Of a stretch of DNA of 50,811 nt, positions 43,278 to 48,757 are shown piece after piece. Source of the stretch: JAUSNA01 sp964511965 (GTDB lineage Bacteria > Patescibacteriota > Microgenomatia > Levybacterales > GWA1-39-11); the NCBI GenBank assembly GCA_964511965.1, contig CAZEGF010000020.1, positions 1 through 50,811 of the forward strand, read 5' to 3'. How positions within the stretch are numbered: the stretch's first letter is position 1; every line of letters starts with the position of its first letter. The position numbers were made by a program, and so were the translations under genes. The notes beneath the pieces were generated by a model. The model was not told the origin of the DNA. It saw only the letters and a list, made by a program, of their open reading frames with translations, and did no database searches.

Positions 43278-44189
43278 CTACATGCTCCGAAGGAGTTTGA
43301 TCCTTTCTTCAATTGGGGGATGAGTTGAAAAAAGCCCGGTAAGAAATGAAGAAGTTTTTTTGCTATCTGCTTTAAACGGATTTTCTATATAAAGGTGAGC
43401 AGTAGCATTTGATGCATGTTTTAGTACATTTCTGTCACCAGCAATTTTCTCAAGAGCCCGAGCAAGCCCCTCAGGATAGCGGGTTAGTAGTGCTCCATCA
43501 GCATCTGCTAAATATTCTCGTCTTCTTGAGATGGCAAGTTGTATAAGCGTTGCAGCAATTGGTGCTAGAACAGCAGCAACCAGTCCAATTATGATAAATA
43601 TTCCATTTGAATTACTATTCCTATCGCGGTTATCTCGCCCTCCAATTCCACCCCACAGCATACTTCTCATAAAAAAATCAGAAAGAATTACTATTGATCC
43701 TGCCAGAATACTCACAACTCCCATAAGTCTTGTGTCAAAATTCTTTACGTGGGAAAGTTCATGACCGATAACACCTTCAAGTTCTGATTTTGATAGTTTA
43801 TCTAAAATGCCTGTAGTTGCAACTACTGCTGCGTGTTGTGGATCCCTACCGGTTGCGAAAGCATTTGGTGCCGGGTCATCAACTACATAAACCTTAGGCT
43901 TTGGAAGACCGGACGCTATTGATAGATTCTCCACGCTTTCTATTAGATCTCTGTGCTTTTTTTCATCCGCAGGGTGTGCTCCTGACATAGAAAGTACAAT
44001 TCTATCCGAGTAGTAATAAGAAGCAAAAGACATAAGGCCTGAAATAATTAACATTACTCCTGCAAGTGAGGAACCATATCCTAAGGCTCTTCCCAAAACA
44101 TAAGACACGACAAAGAAAAAGAGCATGAAAAAAATGATTAAAACCCACGTTTTCCGTTTGTTAGATCCAATAGTGCTGTAAATTGTCAT
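43278..44189 (-). CDS. htpX: HtpX-type membrane zinc metalloprotease (M48)
   Basis: A 303-residue integral membrane protease. Two N-terminal TM helices precede PNAFATGRDPQHAAV and the zinc motif HELSH (143-147); two more TM helices follow and the third ligand region is in RREYLADADGA. HtpX removes misfolded membrane proteins. The opening STIGSNKRKTW matches HtpX N-termini, so the start is secure. It lies just downstream of lemA on the same strand, separated by a palindromic repeat. Confidence 0.95.
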   Translation of the reverse strand: MTIYSTIGSNKRKTWVLIIFFMLFFFVVSYVLGRALGYGSSLAGVMLIISGLMSFASYYYSDRIVLSMSGAHPADEKKHRDLIESVENLSIASGLPKPKVYVVDDPAPNAFATGRDPQHAAVVATTGILDKLSKSELEGVIGHELSHVKNFDTRLMGVVSILAGSIVILSDFFMRSMLWGGIGGRDNRDRNSNSNGIFIIIGLVAAVLAPIAATLIQLAISRRREYLADADGALLTRYPEGLARALEKIAGDRNVLKHASNATAHLYIENPFKADSKKTSSFLTGLFSTHPPIEERIKLLRSM

Positions 44190-44201
44190 AAATAATACAT
44201 T

Positions 44202-44244
44202 TCATCCTGAGCTCGCGAAAGATCCTTCACATTGTTCAGGATGA
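44202..44244. repeat. Inverted repeat between lemA and htpX
   Basis: TCATCCTGA (44202-44210) and TCAGGATGA (44236-44244) form perfect 9-bp arms around a 25-nt centre containing GCTCGCGAAAGATCC. This resembles the CATCCTGAGC-type dispersed palindromes I recall from CPR genomes. It may act as an attenuator or stabiliser between the two genes. Confidence 0.7.
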
Positions 44245-44255
44245 CTTTCGAAGTT

Positions 44256-44810
44256 TTAGAAAGTCACTTTTACTGGTTTTTTGTCAGACTCTTCTGACTC
44301 GAAGAATTCCTTTTCGGAAAATCCGAATTGGCGGGCAATAAGTGAAGATGGGAACATCTTAATTTTTGTGTTATAGGCAAGTACATTTGAATTATAGAAT
44401 TGTCGTGAATATGAAATTTTATTCTCAGTATCTGAAAGCTCTTCTTGAAGCTCTTTAAAATTATCGCTTGCTTGCAGATTTGGATAAGCTTCGGCTACAG
44501 CAAACAGACTTTTAAGTGCACCGGTTAACATATCCGATGCCTTACCTTTTTCTTGGGGACCTTCCGCTTTCATCATCGCGGATCTTGCTTTCGTAACATT
44601 TTCAAATACTTCTTTCTCATGCTTTGCATAACCTTTCACAGTTTCAACCAAATTTGGGATCAGATCCGTTCTTCTCTTTAGCTGAACATCAATTCCTGAG
44701 ATCGCTTCTTTAATACGCTCGCTAAGTGTTACGAGAGAGTTATACGAAAGCCATACATAAGCAATAATGGCTATGATTAAAAATATTACAATTCCGATTA
44801 CTATATTCAT
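44256..44810 (-). CDS. lemA: LemA family protein
   Basis: A 184-residue protein: one N-terminal TM helix (MNIVIGIVIFLIIAIIAYVW), then YNSLVTLSERIKEAISGIDVQLKRRTDLIPNL in pieces, the hallmark LemA helical core, and QFYNSNVLAYNTKI with FPSSLIARQFGF. LemA proteins are membrane-anchored helical bundles of unclear function and commonly neighbour htpX-like proteases, as here. A TTG at 44837 is in frame but falls next to the -10 box, so the ATG at 44810 is used. Confidence 0.93.
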   Translation of the reverse strand: MNIVIGIVIFLIIAIIAYVWLSYNSLVTLSERIKEAISGIDVQLKRRTDLIPNLVETVKGYAKHEKEVFENVTKARSAMMKAEGPQEKGKASDMLTGALKSLFAVAEAYPNLQASDNFKELQEELSDTENKISYSRQFYNSNVLAYNTKIKMFPSSLIARQFGFSEKEFFESEESDKKPVKVTF

Positions 44811-44822
44811 AGAAGTGTTCTT

Positions 44823-44851
44823 ATTATGCCATAACAACTAATTTAAGTCAA
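44823..44851 (-). promoter_or_regulatory. Promoter of lemA
   Basis: Minus strand: TTGACT (44846-44851), 17-nt spacer, CATAAT (44823-44828) with an upstream TG (extended -10); 12 nt to the ATG at 44810. Closely resembles the atp promoter. Confidence 0.7.
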
Positions 44852-44859
44852 AAAAATTT

Positions 44860-44894
44860 AATATACAAATCCCGCAAATTTCGAATATACAAAT
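44860..44894. repeat. Direct repeat AATATACAAAT
   Basis: AATATACAAAT occurs at 44860-44870 and 44884-44894, separated by CCCGCAAATTTCG, in the lemA-polX gap. Low-complexity repeat of the kind found between other genes here; no terminator hairpin is visible. Confidence 0.6.
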
Positions 44895-44906
44895 AATCCA
44901 ACAGTA

Positions 44907-46676
44907 TTAACTTGCAATCCACTCAACTAGTTTTTCGTAAGGGAGAGTATTAAGAATATCTTTTTTCTCGCACCATCCCCGTCTTGCAACAGCAACACCA
45001 TAAGGCATGTTTTCCATATGAGATACGGCATGACTGTCAGTATCTATGACAAATCGAATTCCCATTTCTTTTGCCTCTTTTACCAATGTGTCTGGAAGAT
45101 CGAGTCTTGTGGGCCAAGAATTTATTTCTAATGCTTTATTGTTTTGTAACACATAAGTAAATAATTTTTTCCAATCCACTTCATAGGGATTTCTTGAATT
45201 TATCAATCTTCCGGATGGGTGAGCAAATATTTTTGCTTTTGGATGGGAAAGTCCTGACAAAATTCTTTTTGTCATTTCTTCTTTAGGAGTTTTGAAAGAG
45301 CTATGTATGCTAACAATAGCCATATCAATAAGTTCAAGAGACTTATCATCTAATGCTAAGTTTCCATTGGCTAAAATGTCAATTTCGAGTAAATTTATTA
45401 TATGTATATTTTTATTATTCATTCTCAATTGTTCAATTTTTTCCAACCTTTTCTGTAATATAGAAAAAATTTGTTCATTTGTATGATTACCTACACTTGG
45501 ATTATGTTCTGAAAACCCTATATATTCATAATTTAACTCGACTGCACGGTCTATCATTTTTTGCATGGAATCATGTCCCAAATCATGGCTAGGCTCAACT
45601 GGATAATTTGAATGAATATGGAAATCCCCCTTAATGTCTTTTAGATCAACTAGTTTGGGCAACTTATGTGCAATAGCTGCTTCAATTTCTCCCTGATTTT
45701 CCCTTAATTCAGGTGGTACAAAATCCAAACCTAAAAAATTATAGAATTTTTCCTCATTATCAAAAGTTTTTAGTGTGCCATCCCTCATTTTTATACCCTT
45801 TTCAGAAAGAGAGAAGCCCTTTTTTAAAGCGTATTCCCTCAAGTGAACATTGTGCTCCTTGCTACCAGTAAAATGTTGAAGTAATGAACCCATCATTTCG
45901 GGTTTTAGAACCATAAGATCTATTTGCTTGTTACCAGACAAAATTATAGATGAAGTTATATCTCCACGCTCAATTATTCTATCCTTGTATGGGTAAGCAT
46001 TAAAATGATCAAGCACTGCTGTAGGATTATTTGAACTTACAGCGATATCAATGTCTCCAGTTGTGGATTTCATTCTTCTGAGGCTGCCTAGAGTATAAGC
46101 TTGTAAGACACTTTTATCTTTTTTGAGGTATGTAAGCATAGTGTTGGAAATCTCATTTGCTGTCGCAAGTAACATGCGCGCTGACTTTGTTTTGCCGATT
46201 TTATACTCATCTATTGCACGGATAATATCGCTTTGCGATTTTTCTCCAAAACCATCAAGAGGAGCTATTTTCCCTTCTTTTCCAAGCTTATAAACGTCAT
46301 CAATAACAGATTTGGGCTCAGAGAGATTGAAGGCATTCACTATTTTAAAGGCTTTTTTTGGTCCAAATGATGGAATATCGAGTAATGGAAACACAGCCGG
46401 AGAAACTTTTTCTAAAATTGAATCAAAATATTGAAGATGTCCCTTTTCAAATAATTCCGAAATATGTCCCTTAATGCTTGTACCAACACCATCTAATTTG
46501 TCTAAAGCATTATCTTTTATGAGATCTTTTATTTCAGTTGTCGTTGCTTCTATCGAATCGGCTGCCTTTTGATATGCAAGAATTTGAAATCTATATTTAG
46601 CCTCATTTTGTATGGTATATGCAGCTGCAACATTGCGTAAAATTTTTGCTACATCTTCATTTGTAAACGTTTTCAT
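44907..46676 (-). CDS. polX: DNA polymerase X family protein with PHP domain
   Basis: A 589-residue repair enzyme. An N-terminal helix-hairpin-helix region (KLDGVGTSIKGHI, LLDIPSFGPKKAF) is followed by a pol-beta-like nucleotidyltransferase site GSLRRMKSTTGDIDIA (about residues 197-212) with IDLMVL as the third acidic strand. A C-terminal PHP domain has DFHIHSNY, GFSEHNP, EIDIL, HPSGR and DTDSHA metal ligands, giving a probable 3'-5' exonuclease/AP-endonuclease. The frame is open upstream to 46808, but a -10 box 6 nt before the ATG at 46676 fixes the start. Confidence 0.93.
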   Translation of the reverse strand: MKTFTNEDVAKILRNVAAAYTIQNEAKYRFQILAYQKAADSIEATTTEIKDLIKDNALDKLDGVGTSIKGHISELFEKGHLQYFDSILEKVSPAVFPLLDIPSFGPKKAFKIVNAFNLSEPKSVIDDVYKLGKEGKIAPLDGFGEKSQSDIIRAIDEYKIGKTKSARMLLATANEISNTMLTYLKKDKSVLQAYTLGSLRRMKSTTGDIDIAVSSNNPTAVLDHFNAYPYKDRIIERGDITSSIILSGNKQIDLMVLKPEMMGSLLQHFTGSKEHNVHLREYALKKGFSLSEKGIKMRDGTLKTFDNEEKFYNFLGLDFVPPELRENQGEIEAAIAHKLPKLVDLKDIKGDFHIHSNYPVEPSHDLGHDSMQKMIDRAVELNYEYIGFSEHNPSVGNHTNEQIFSILQKRLEKIEQLRMNNKNIHIINLLEIDILANGNLALDDKSLELIDMAIVSIHSSFKTPKEEMTKRILSGLSHPKAKIFAHPSGRLINSRNPYEVDWKKLFTYVLQNNKALEINSWPTRLDLPDTLVKEAKEMGIRFVIDTDSHAVSHMENMPYGVAVARRGWCEKKDILNTLPYEKLVEWIAS

Positions 46677-46682
46677 AAAAAT

Positions 46683-46691
46683 ATAATACCA
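46683..46691 (-). promoter_or_regulatory. Extended -10 of polX (TGGTATTAT)
   Basis: On the minus strand TGGTATTAT ends 6 nt before the polX ATG; leaderless start predicted. Confidence 0.5.
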
Positions 46692-46710
46692 TAATACTAT
46701 TTTGAGGCTA

Positions 46711-46739
46711 TTGACGGAAGAGTGGGGAGTTGATAGAAT
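46711..46739 (+). promoter_or_regulatory. Promoter of the tRNA-Asp transcript
   Basis: TTGACG (46711-46716), 17-nt spacer ending in TGA, TAGAAT (46734-46739). The expected start near 46746 leaves a leader of about 95 nt before the tRNA, filled with palindromes. Confidence 0.65.
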
Positions 46740-46764
46740 AAGAAACCACAAAACTGTAAGCGGT

Positions 46765-46779
46765 GCAGGCAAAGCCTGC
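46765..46779 (+). repeat. 6-3-6 palindrome in tRNA-Asp leader
   Basis: GCAGGC-AAA-GCCTGC, a perfect 6-bp stem with a 3-nt loop. Confidence 0.8.
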
Positions 46780-46784
46780 TGGAG

Positions 46785-46817
46785 TGGTAAGTCTTGAGCA
46801 CAGCTCAATCCTTGCCA
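46785..46817 (+). repeat. Nested palindrome A in tRNA-Asp leader
   Basis: Outer arms TGGTAAG (46785-46791) and CTTGCCA (46811-46817) enclose TC - TTGAGC-ACA-GCTCAA - TC. The outer stem pairs with one G-U. The same outer arms recur at 47784, 47849 and 47891 with different inner hairpins. Confidence 0.8.
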
Positions 46818-46847
46818 CCCCTCAAATCTTACAGATTTGAGGGGTGG
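46815..46847 (+). promoter_or_regulatory. 14-bp hairpin overlapping the tRNA-Asp 5' end
   Basis: CCACCCCTCAAATC (46815-46828), loop TTACA, then GATTTGAGGGGTGG (46834-46847): a perfect 14-bp stem whose right arm includes the first seven tRNA bases. In the precursor it would compete with the acceptor stem; it also overlaps the outer arm of nested palindrome A. Confidence 0.75.
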
Positions 46848-46914
46848 TAGCTCAGTTGATTAGAGCGCTTCCCTGTCACGGAAGAGGTCGCGGGTTTGAG
46901 TCCCGTTCACCCCG
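46841..46914 (+). tRNA. tRNA-Asp (GTC)
   Basis: Cloverleaf read by eye: acceptor GGGGTGG pairs with TCACCCC (one G-U), D arm GCTC/GAGC, anticodon stem CTTCC/GGAAG with loop CTGTCAC (anticodon GTC), T stem GCGGG/CCCGT. Discriminator G73, as expected for Asp. CCA is not encoded. Confidence 0.93.
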
Positions 46915-46939
46915 CAAAGACACTGGGGAAATGCGGACG

Positions 46940-47008
46940 GTCACGGAAGAGGTCGCCTTGTTGGCTAAGCCAACCGGCTTCGCCGGAATGAGTCCCGTTC
47001 ACCCCGCA
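46940..47008 (+). pseudogene. Partial tRNA-Asp 3'-half copy with hairpin insertion
   Basis: 46940-46956 repeats tRNA bases 46875-46891 exactly (17 nt, anticodon to variable loop) and 46989-47008 repeats 46897-46916 exactly (20 nt, T arm to 3' end). The five bases between these blocks in the real tRNA are replaced by 32 nt made of two hairpins, GTTGGC-TAA-GCCAAC and CCGGC-TTC-GCCGG. It lacks the 5' half and cannot fold as a tRNA. Confidence 0.85.
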
Positions 47009-47045
47009 CAATTAAACCCCTGCCAACTGCCACAATCTGTCCAGA

Positions 47046-47051
47046 GAGGAG
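47046..47051 (+). promoter_or_regulatory. Shine-Dalgarno of the LysM gene
   Basis: GAGGAG, 7 nt before the ATG at 47059; one of the few strong ribosome binding sites here, consistent with a gene read from the long tRNA-Asp transcript rather than leaderless. Confidence 0.6.
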
Positions 47052-47058
47052 TAATACT

Positions 47059-47691
47059 ATGCCTACTAAAAAAACAAAAACATCTATTTTGGATGAATCA
47101 TTTAGTGTCTCAAGCCTTATGAGTGGATCTGATTCATATAAAAGTCTAATCTACGGAATAGTGACTGTCGTTGTTCTATTTGTTGTTATAGCGTTAGGTA
47201 TACGTTCTCTCTCACAAAACAGAGCTCAAATTGATAAGGAAGCTGCTATGACTCAAAATACAATTCAAAAAGTAGATAATAACAGCTATACAGTTCAAGA
47301 GGGAGATTCCCTTTGGAGTATCGCTGAAAAATCTTATAACGACGGTTTTAAATGGCATCTTATAGCAGAGGCTAACAATATAACAGAGCCTTATGCTATA
47401 TCTACTGGCACGACGCTTATTGTTCCATCAGTAGACAATACTGCAGTAAAGGAACAACAATCAACTCAGGAATCAATGGCACCTCCCCCAGCAGGAGTAG
47501 CTCCAGTTGTTATAGGTGGTTCGAGTATAACTGGAACAACCTACACTGTAGTTCACGGGGATAATCTTTGGGATATTGCAGTGAGAGCATATGGAGATGG
47601 ATACAGATGGACAGATATTGCAAATGCAAATAAATTGGAGAATCCAGGACTTATATTTTCAGGTAATATCTTAAATCTTCCGCGACCCTAA
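47059..47691 (+). CDS. Membrane-anchored protein with two LysM domains
   Basis: A 210-residue protein. After a 35-residue cytoplasmic start comes one TM helix (SLIYGIVTVVVLFVVIALGI), then a linker and two LysM modules: SYTVQEGDSLWSIAEKSY and TYTVVHGDNLWDIAVRAY, each about 48 residues. LysM binds peptidoglycan N-acetylglucosamine chains, so the protein probably tethers membrane and wall. No catalytic domain is present. It may be cotranscribed with the upstream tRNA-Asp. Confidence 0.88.
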   Translation: MPTKKTKTSILDESFSVSSLMSGSDSYKSLIYGIVTVVVLFVVIALGIRSLSQNRAQIDKEAAMTQNTIQKVDNNSYTVQEGDSLWSIAEKSYNDGFKWHLIAEANNITEPYAISTGTTLIVPSVDNTAVKEQQSTQESMAPPPAGVAPVVIGGSSITGTTYTVVHGDNLWDIAVRAYGDGYRWTDIANANKLENPGLIFSGNILNLPRP

Positions 47692-47755
47692 GAAAGGGAA
47701 ACTGTAAAAAGTAAATAGTAAAAAGGAAAAATTTTAAGTTTGAGATTAACTATTG

Positions 47756-47761
47756 TATACT
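47756..47761 (+). promoter_or_regulatory. Possible -10 of the tRNA-Gly transcript (TATACT)
   Basis: TATACT preceded directly by TG, with a weak TTTAAG at 47733-47738 (17-nt spacer). If used, the tRNA-Gly leader is about 160 nt and contains all the palindromes below. Confidence 0.35.
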
Positions 47762-47783
47762 ATCCCAAATGATATCTTTGCGG

Positions 47784-47816
47784 GGTAAGAACTTCACCTA
47801 AGGTGAAAACCTTGCC
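47784..47816 (+). repeat. Nested palindrome B upstream of tRNA-Gly
   Basis: GGTAAG (47784-47789) AAC - TTCACC-TAA-GGTGAA - AAC CTTGCC (47811-47816). Same outer arms as palindrome A. It starts in a 7-nt match to the tRNA-Gly 5' end (GCGGGGT, 47780-47786). Confidence 0.8.
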
Positions 47817-47822
47817 ACCGCT

Positions 47823-47835
47823 CGCGATGCTCGCG
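47823..47835 (+). repeat. 5-3-5 palindrome
   Basis: CGCGA-TGC-TCGCG; its last bases are the first bases of the tRNA-Gly 5' fragment. Confidence 0.75.
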
Positions 47836-47852
47836 GGGTTAGTACACCGGTA
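47833..47852 (+). pseudogene. tRNA-Gly 5' fragment
   Basis: A 20-nt exact copy of the tRNA-Gly 5' end (same as 47928-47947), broken off inside the D loop and running into palindromes. Confidence 0.85.
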
Positions 47853-47890
47853 AGCCCAAGCTACGCTTGGTCTTGAAATTGCTTTGCAAT
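47849..47890 (+). repeat. Palindrome cluster C (GGTAAG unit plus second hairpin)
   Basis: GGTAAG (47849-47854) C - CCAAGC-TAC-GCTTGG (47856-47870) - T CTTG, followed by ATTGC-TTT-GCAAT (47878-47890). The right outer arm is incomplete (CTTG, not CTTGCC). Confidence 0.75.
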
Positions 47891-47906
47891 GGTAAGAAAG
47901 CTTGCC
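47891..47906 (+). repeat. Outer-arm palindrome without inner hairpin
   Basis: GGTAAG-AAAG-CTTGCC: the outer arms of palindromes A and B with no inner hairpin, possibly the empty form of the element. Confidence 0.7.
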
Positions 47907-47927
47907 GCTATACAAACCTCTGCACAT

Positions 47928-47998
47928 GCGGGGTTAGTACACCGGTAGTATGCTACCTTCCCAAGGTAGAGAAGCCAGTTCGATTCTGGTATCCCGCT
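47928..47998 (+). tRNA. tRNA-Gly (CCC)
   Basis: Acceptor GCGGGGT pairs with ATCCCGC (one G-U), anticodon stem CTACC/GGTAG with loop TTCCCAA (anticodon CCC), T arm GCCAG/CTGGT-type with TTCGATT loop. Discriminator U73, typical of Gly. CCA is not encoded; an ATG follows after one base. Confidence 0.92.
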
Positions 47999-47999
47999 C

Positions 48000-48317
48000 A
48001 TGAGAAGGCGAGTTTCAGAAACAATTCTAAGTTTTGTAATTGCCATTTTTGGGTTCTATCTCCTCTATGTAAATCTTGTTGATCCTACGCACATTTCAGT
48101 AATATCTGTTATTATTTCGCTGATACTACTTTTTATGGGAATTGTTATGCTTTTCAGGTCAGGAAGGCATGATCACACAAAGGTTCATCTTCCGGAACCT
48201 AAAAACGGGAATAATGGAGAAACATTGCTATCCCGTCATGAAGAGATAATTAACAATTTTCAAAGACACGCAAGATTACGTGACAAATTAAAGGCATTAA
48301 GTCATATTGAAACGTAG
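48000..48317 (+). CDS. Two-TM small protein (paralog of the next gene)
   Basis: A 105-residue protein with two TM helices (about 9-27 and 33-52), then a charged cytoplasmic tail beginning SGRHDHTKV and ending LRDKLKAL. The gene downstream has the same plan: two TMs, AGRIDTQKV and HRDKLKML, so they are tandem paralogs. The ATG lies one base after tRNA-Gly, so tRNA 3' processing would leave an almost leaderless mRNA; no separate promoter is visible. Not recognised as a known family. Confidence 0.75.
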   Translation: MRRRVSETILSFVIAIFGFYLLYVNLVDPTHISVISVIISLILLFMGIVMLFRSGRHDHTKVHLPEPKNGNNGETLLSRHEEIINNFQRHARLRDKLKALSHIET

Positions 48318-48322
48318 AGACG

Positions 48323-48351
48323 TTGCATTGTCTATCGTAATTTACTATTCT
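48323..48351 (+). promoter_or_regulatory. Promoter (TTGCAT-17-TATTCT)
   Basis: TTGCAT (48323-48328), 17-nt spacer, TATTCT (48346-48351), 9 nt before the GTG start at 48361. Confidence 0.45.
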
Positions 48352-48360
48352 TAAAAAACT

Positions 48361-48714
48361 GTGAAGAAAGTCTTACTTTTTACCCTGTTAGGTTTTGCGC
48401 TTTTTGCCGGTGGTATTGGAATTGCCTTTTTATATTTTCAAGGTGCGAAAGACGGAACAAGCAGTGCACTACTTCTGATACCTGCACTACTTCTTGGTGG
48501 AGCGGGTGCTTTTTTTCTATTCAAAGCCGGGAGAATAGATACACAAAAAGTTGTTTTCAAAGAAAATCAAGAGCAATCAAAAGATATAAGCAAAGAGGGA
48601 CTAATAACGAAAAATAATAAATTAGTCGAAGAATGGAATGAAACAAATGAACATCGTGATAAATTAAAAATGCTTGAACTTTCTGCAAATGAACAATCGG
48701 AAGCTGCTTCTTAA
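48361..48714 (+). CDS. Two-TM small protein (paralog of the previous gene)
   Basis: A 117-residue protein starting with GTG. Two TM helices (about 4-27 and 36-55) are followed by FKAGRIDTQKV and an acidic, helical tail ending with HRDKLKMLELS. It shares the layout and the GRxDxxKV and RDKLKxL blocks with the gene before it. A weak promoter lies 9 nt upstream. Function unknown; both ends of the tail look suited to a protein contact in the cytoplasm. Confidence 0.75.
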   Translation: MKKVLLFTLLGFALFAGGIGIAFLYFQGAKDGTSSALLLIPALLLGGAGAFFLFKAGRIDTQKVVFKENQEQSKDISKEGLITKNNKLVEEWNETNEHRDKLKMLELSANEQSEAAS

Positions 48715-48723
48715 AATTTCCTG

Positions 48724-48752
48724 TTGACACGATTTTCCCGATTTGATAGTAT
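48724..48752 (+). promoter_or_regulatory. Promoter of pyrG
   Basis: TTGACA (48724-48729), 17-nt spacer, TAGTAT (48747-48752) with an extended TG; 5 nt before the GTG start. The best consensus promoter in the window, predicting a leaderless GTG-start mRNA. Confidence 0.7.
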
Positions 48753-48757
48753 AAATC

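Noticed and set aside
44811..44837. TTG start for LemA
   Set aside because: It falls between the -10 and the transcript start, so it would not be in the mRNA.
46677..46808. 44-residue extension of PolX
   Set aside because: It runs through the polX -10 and the tRNA-Asp promoter and leader; homologous PolX begins near MKTFTNEDVAKIL.
46940..47008. tRNA-Asp 3' duplication as an attachment site of an integrated element
   Set aside because: Only 25 nt separate it from the tRNA, no integrase or cargo is present, and the copy is interrupted by hairpins.
46844..47122. 92-residue ORF across tRNA-Asp
   Set aside because: It reads through the tRNA and the tRNA pseudogene and overlaps the LysM start; not a protein gene.
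46760..47910. CRISPR array
   Set aside because: The repeats are palindromes of different sequence without regular spacers, and there are no cas genes.
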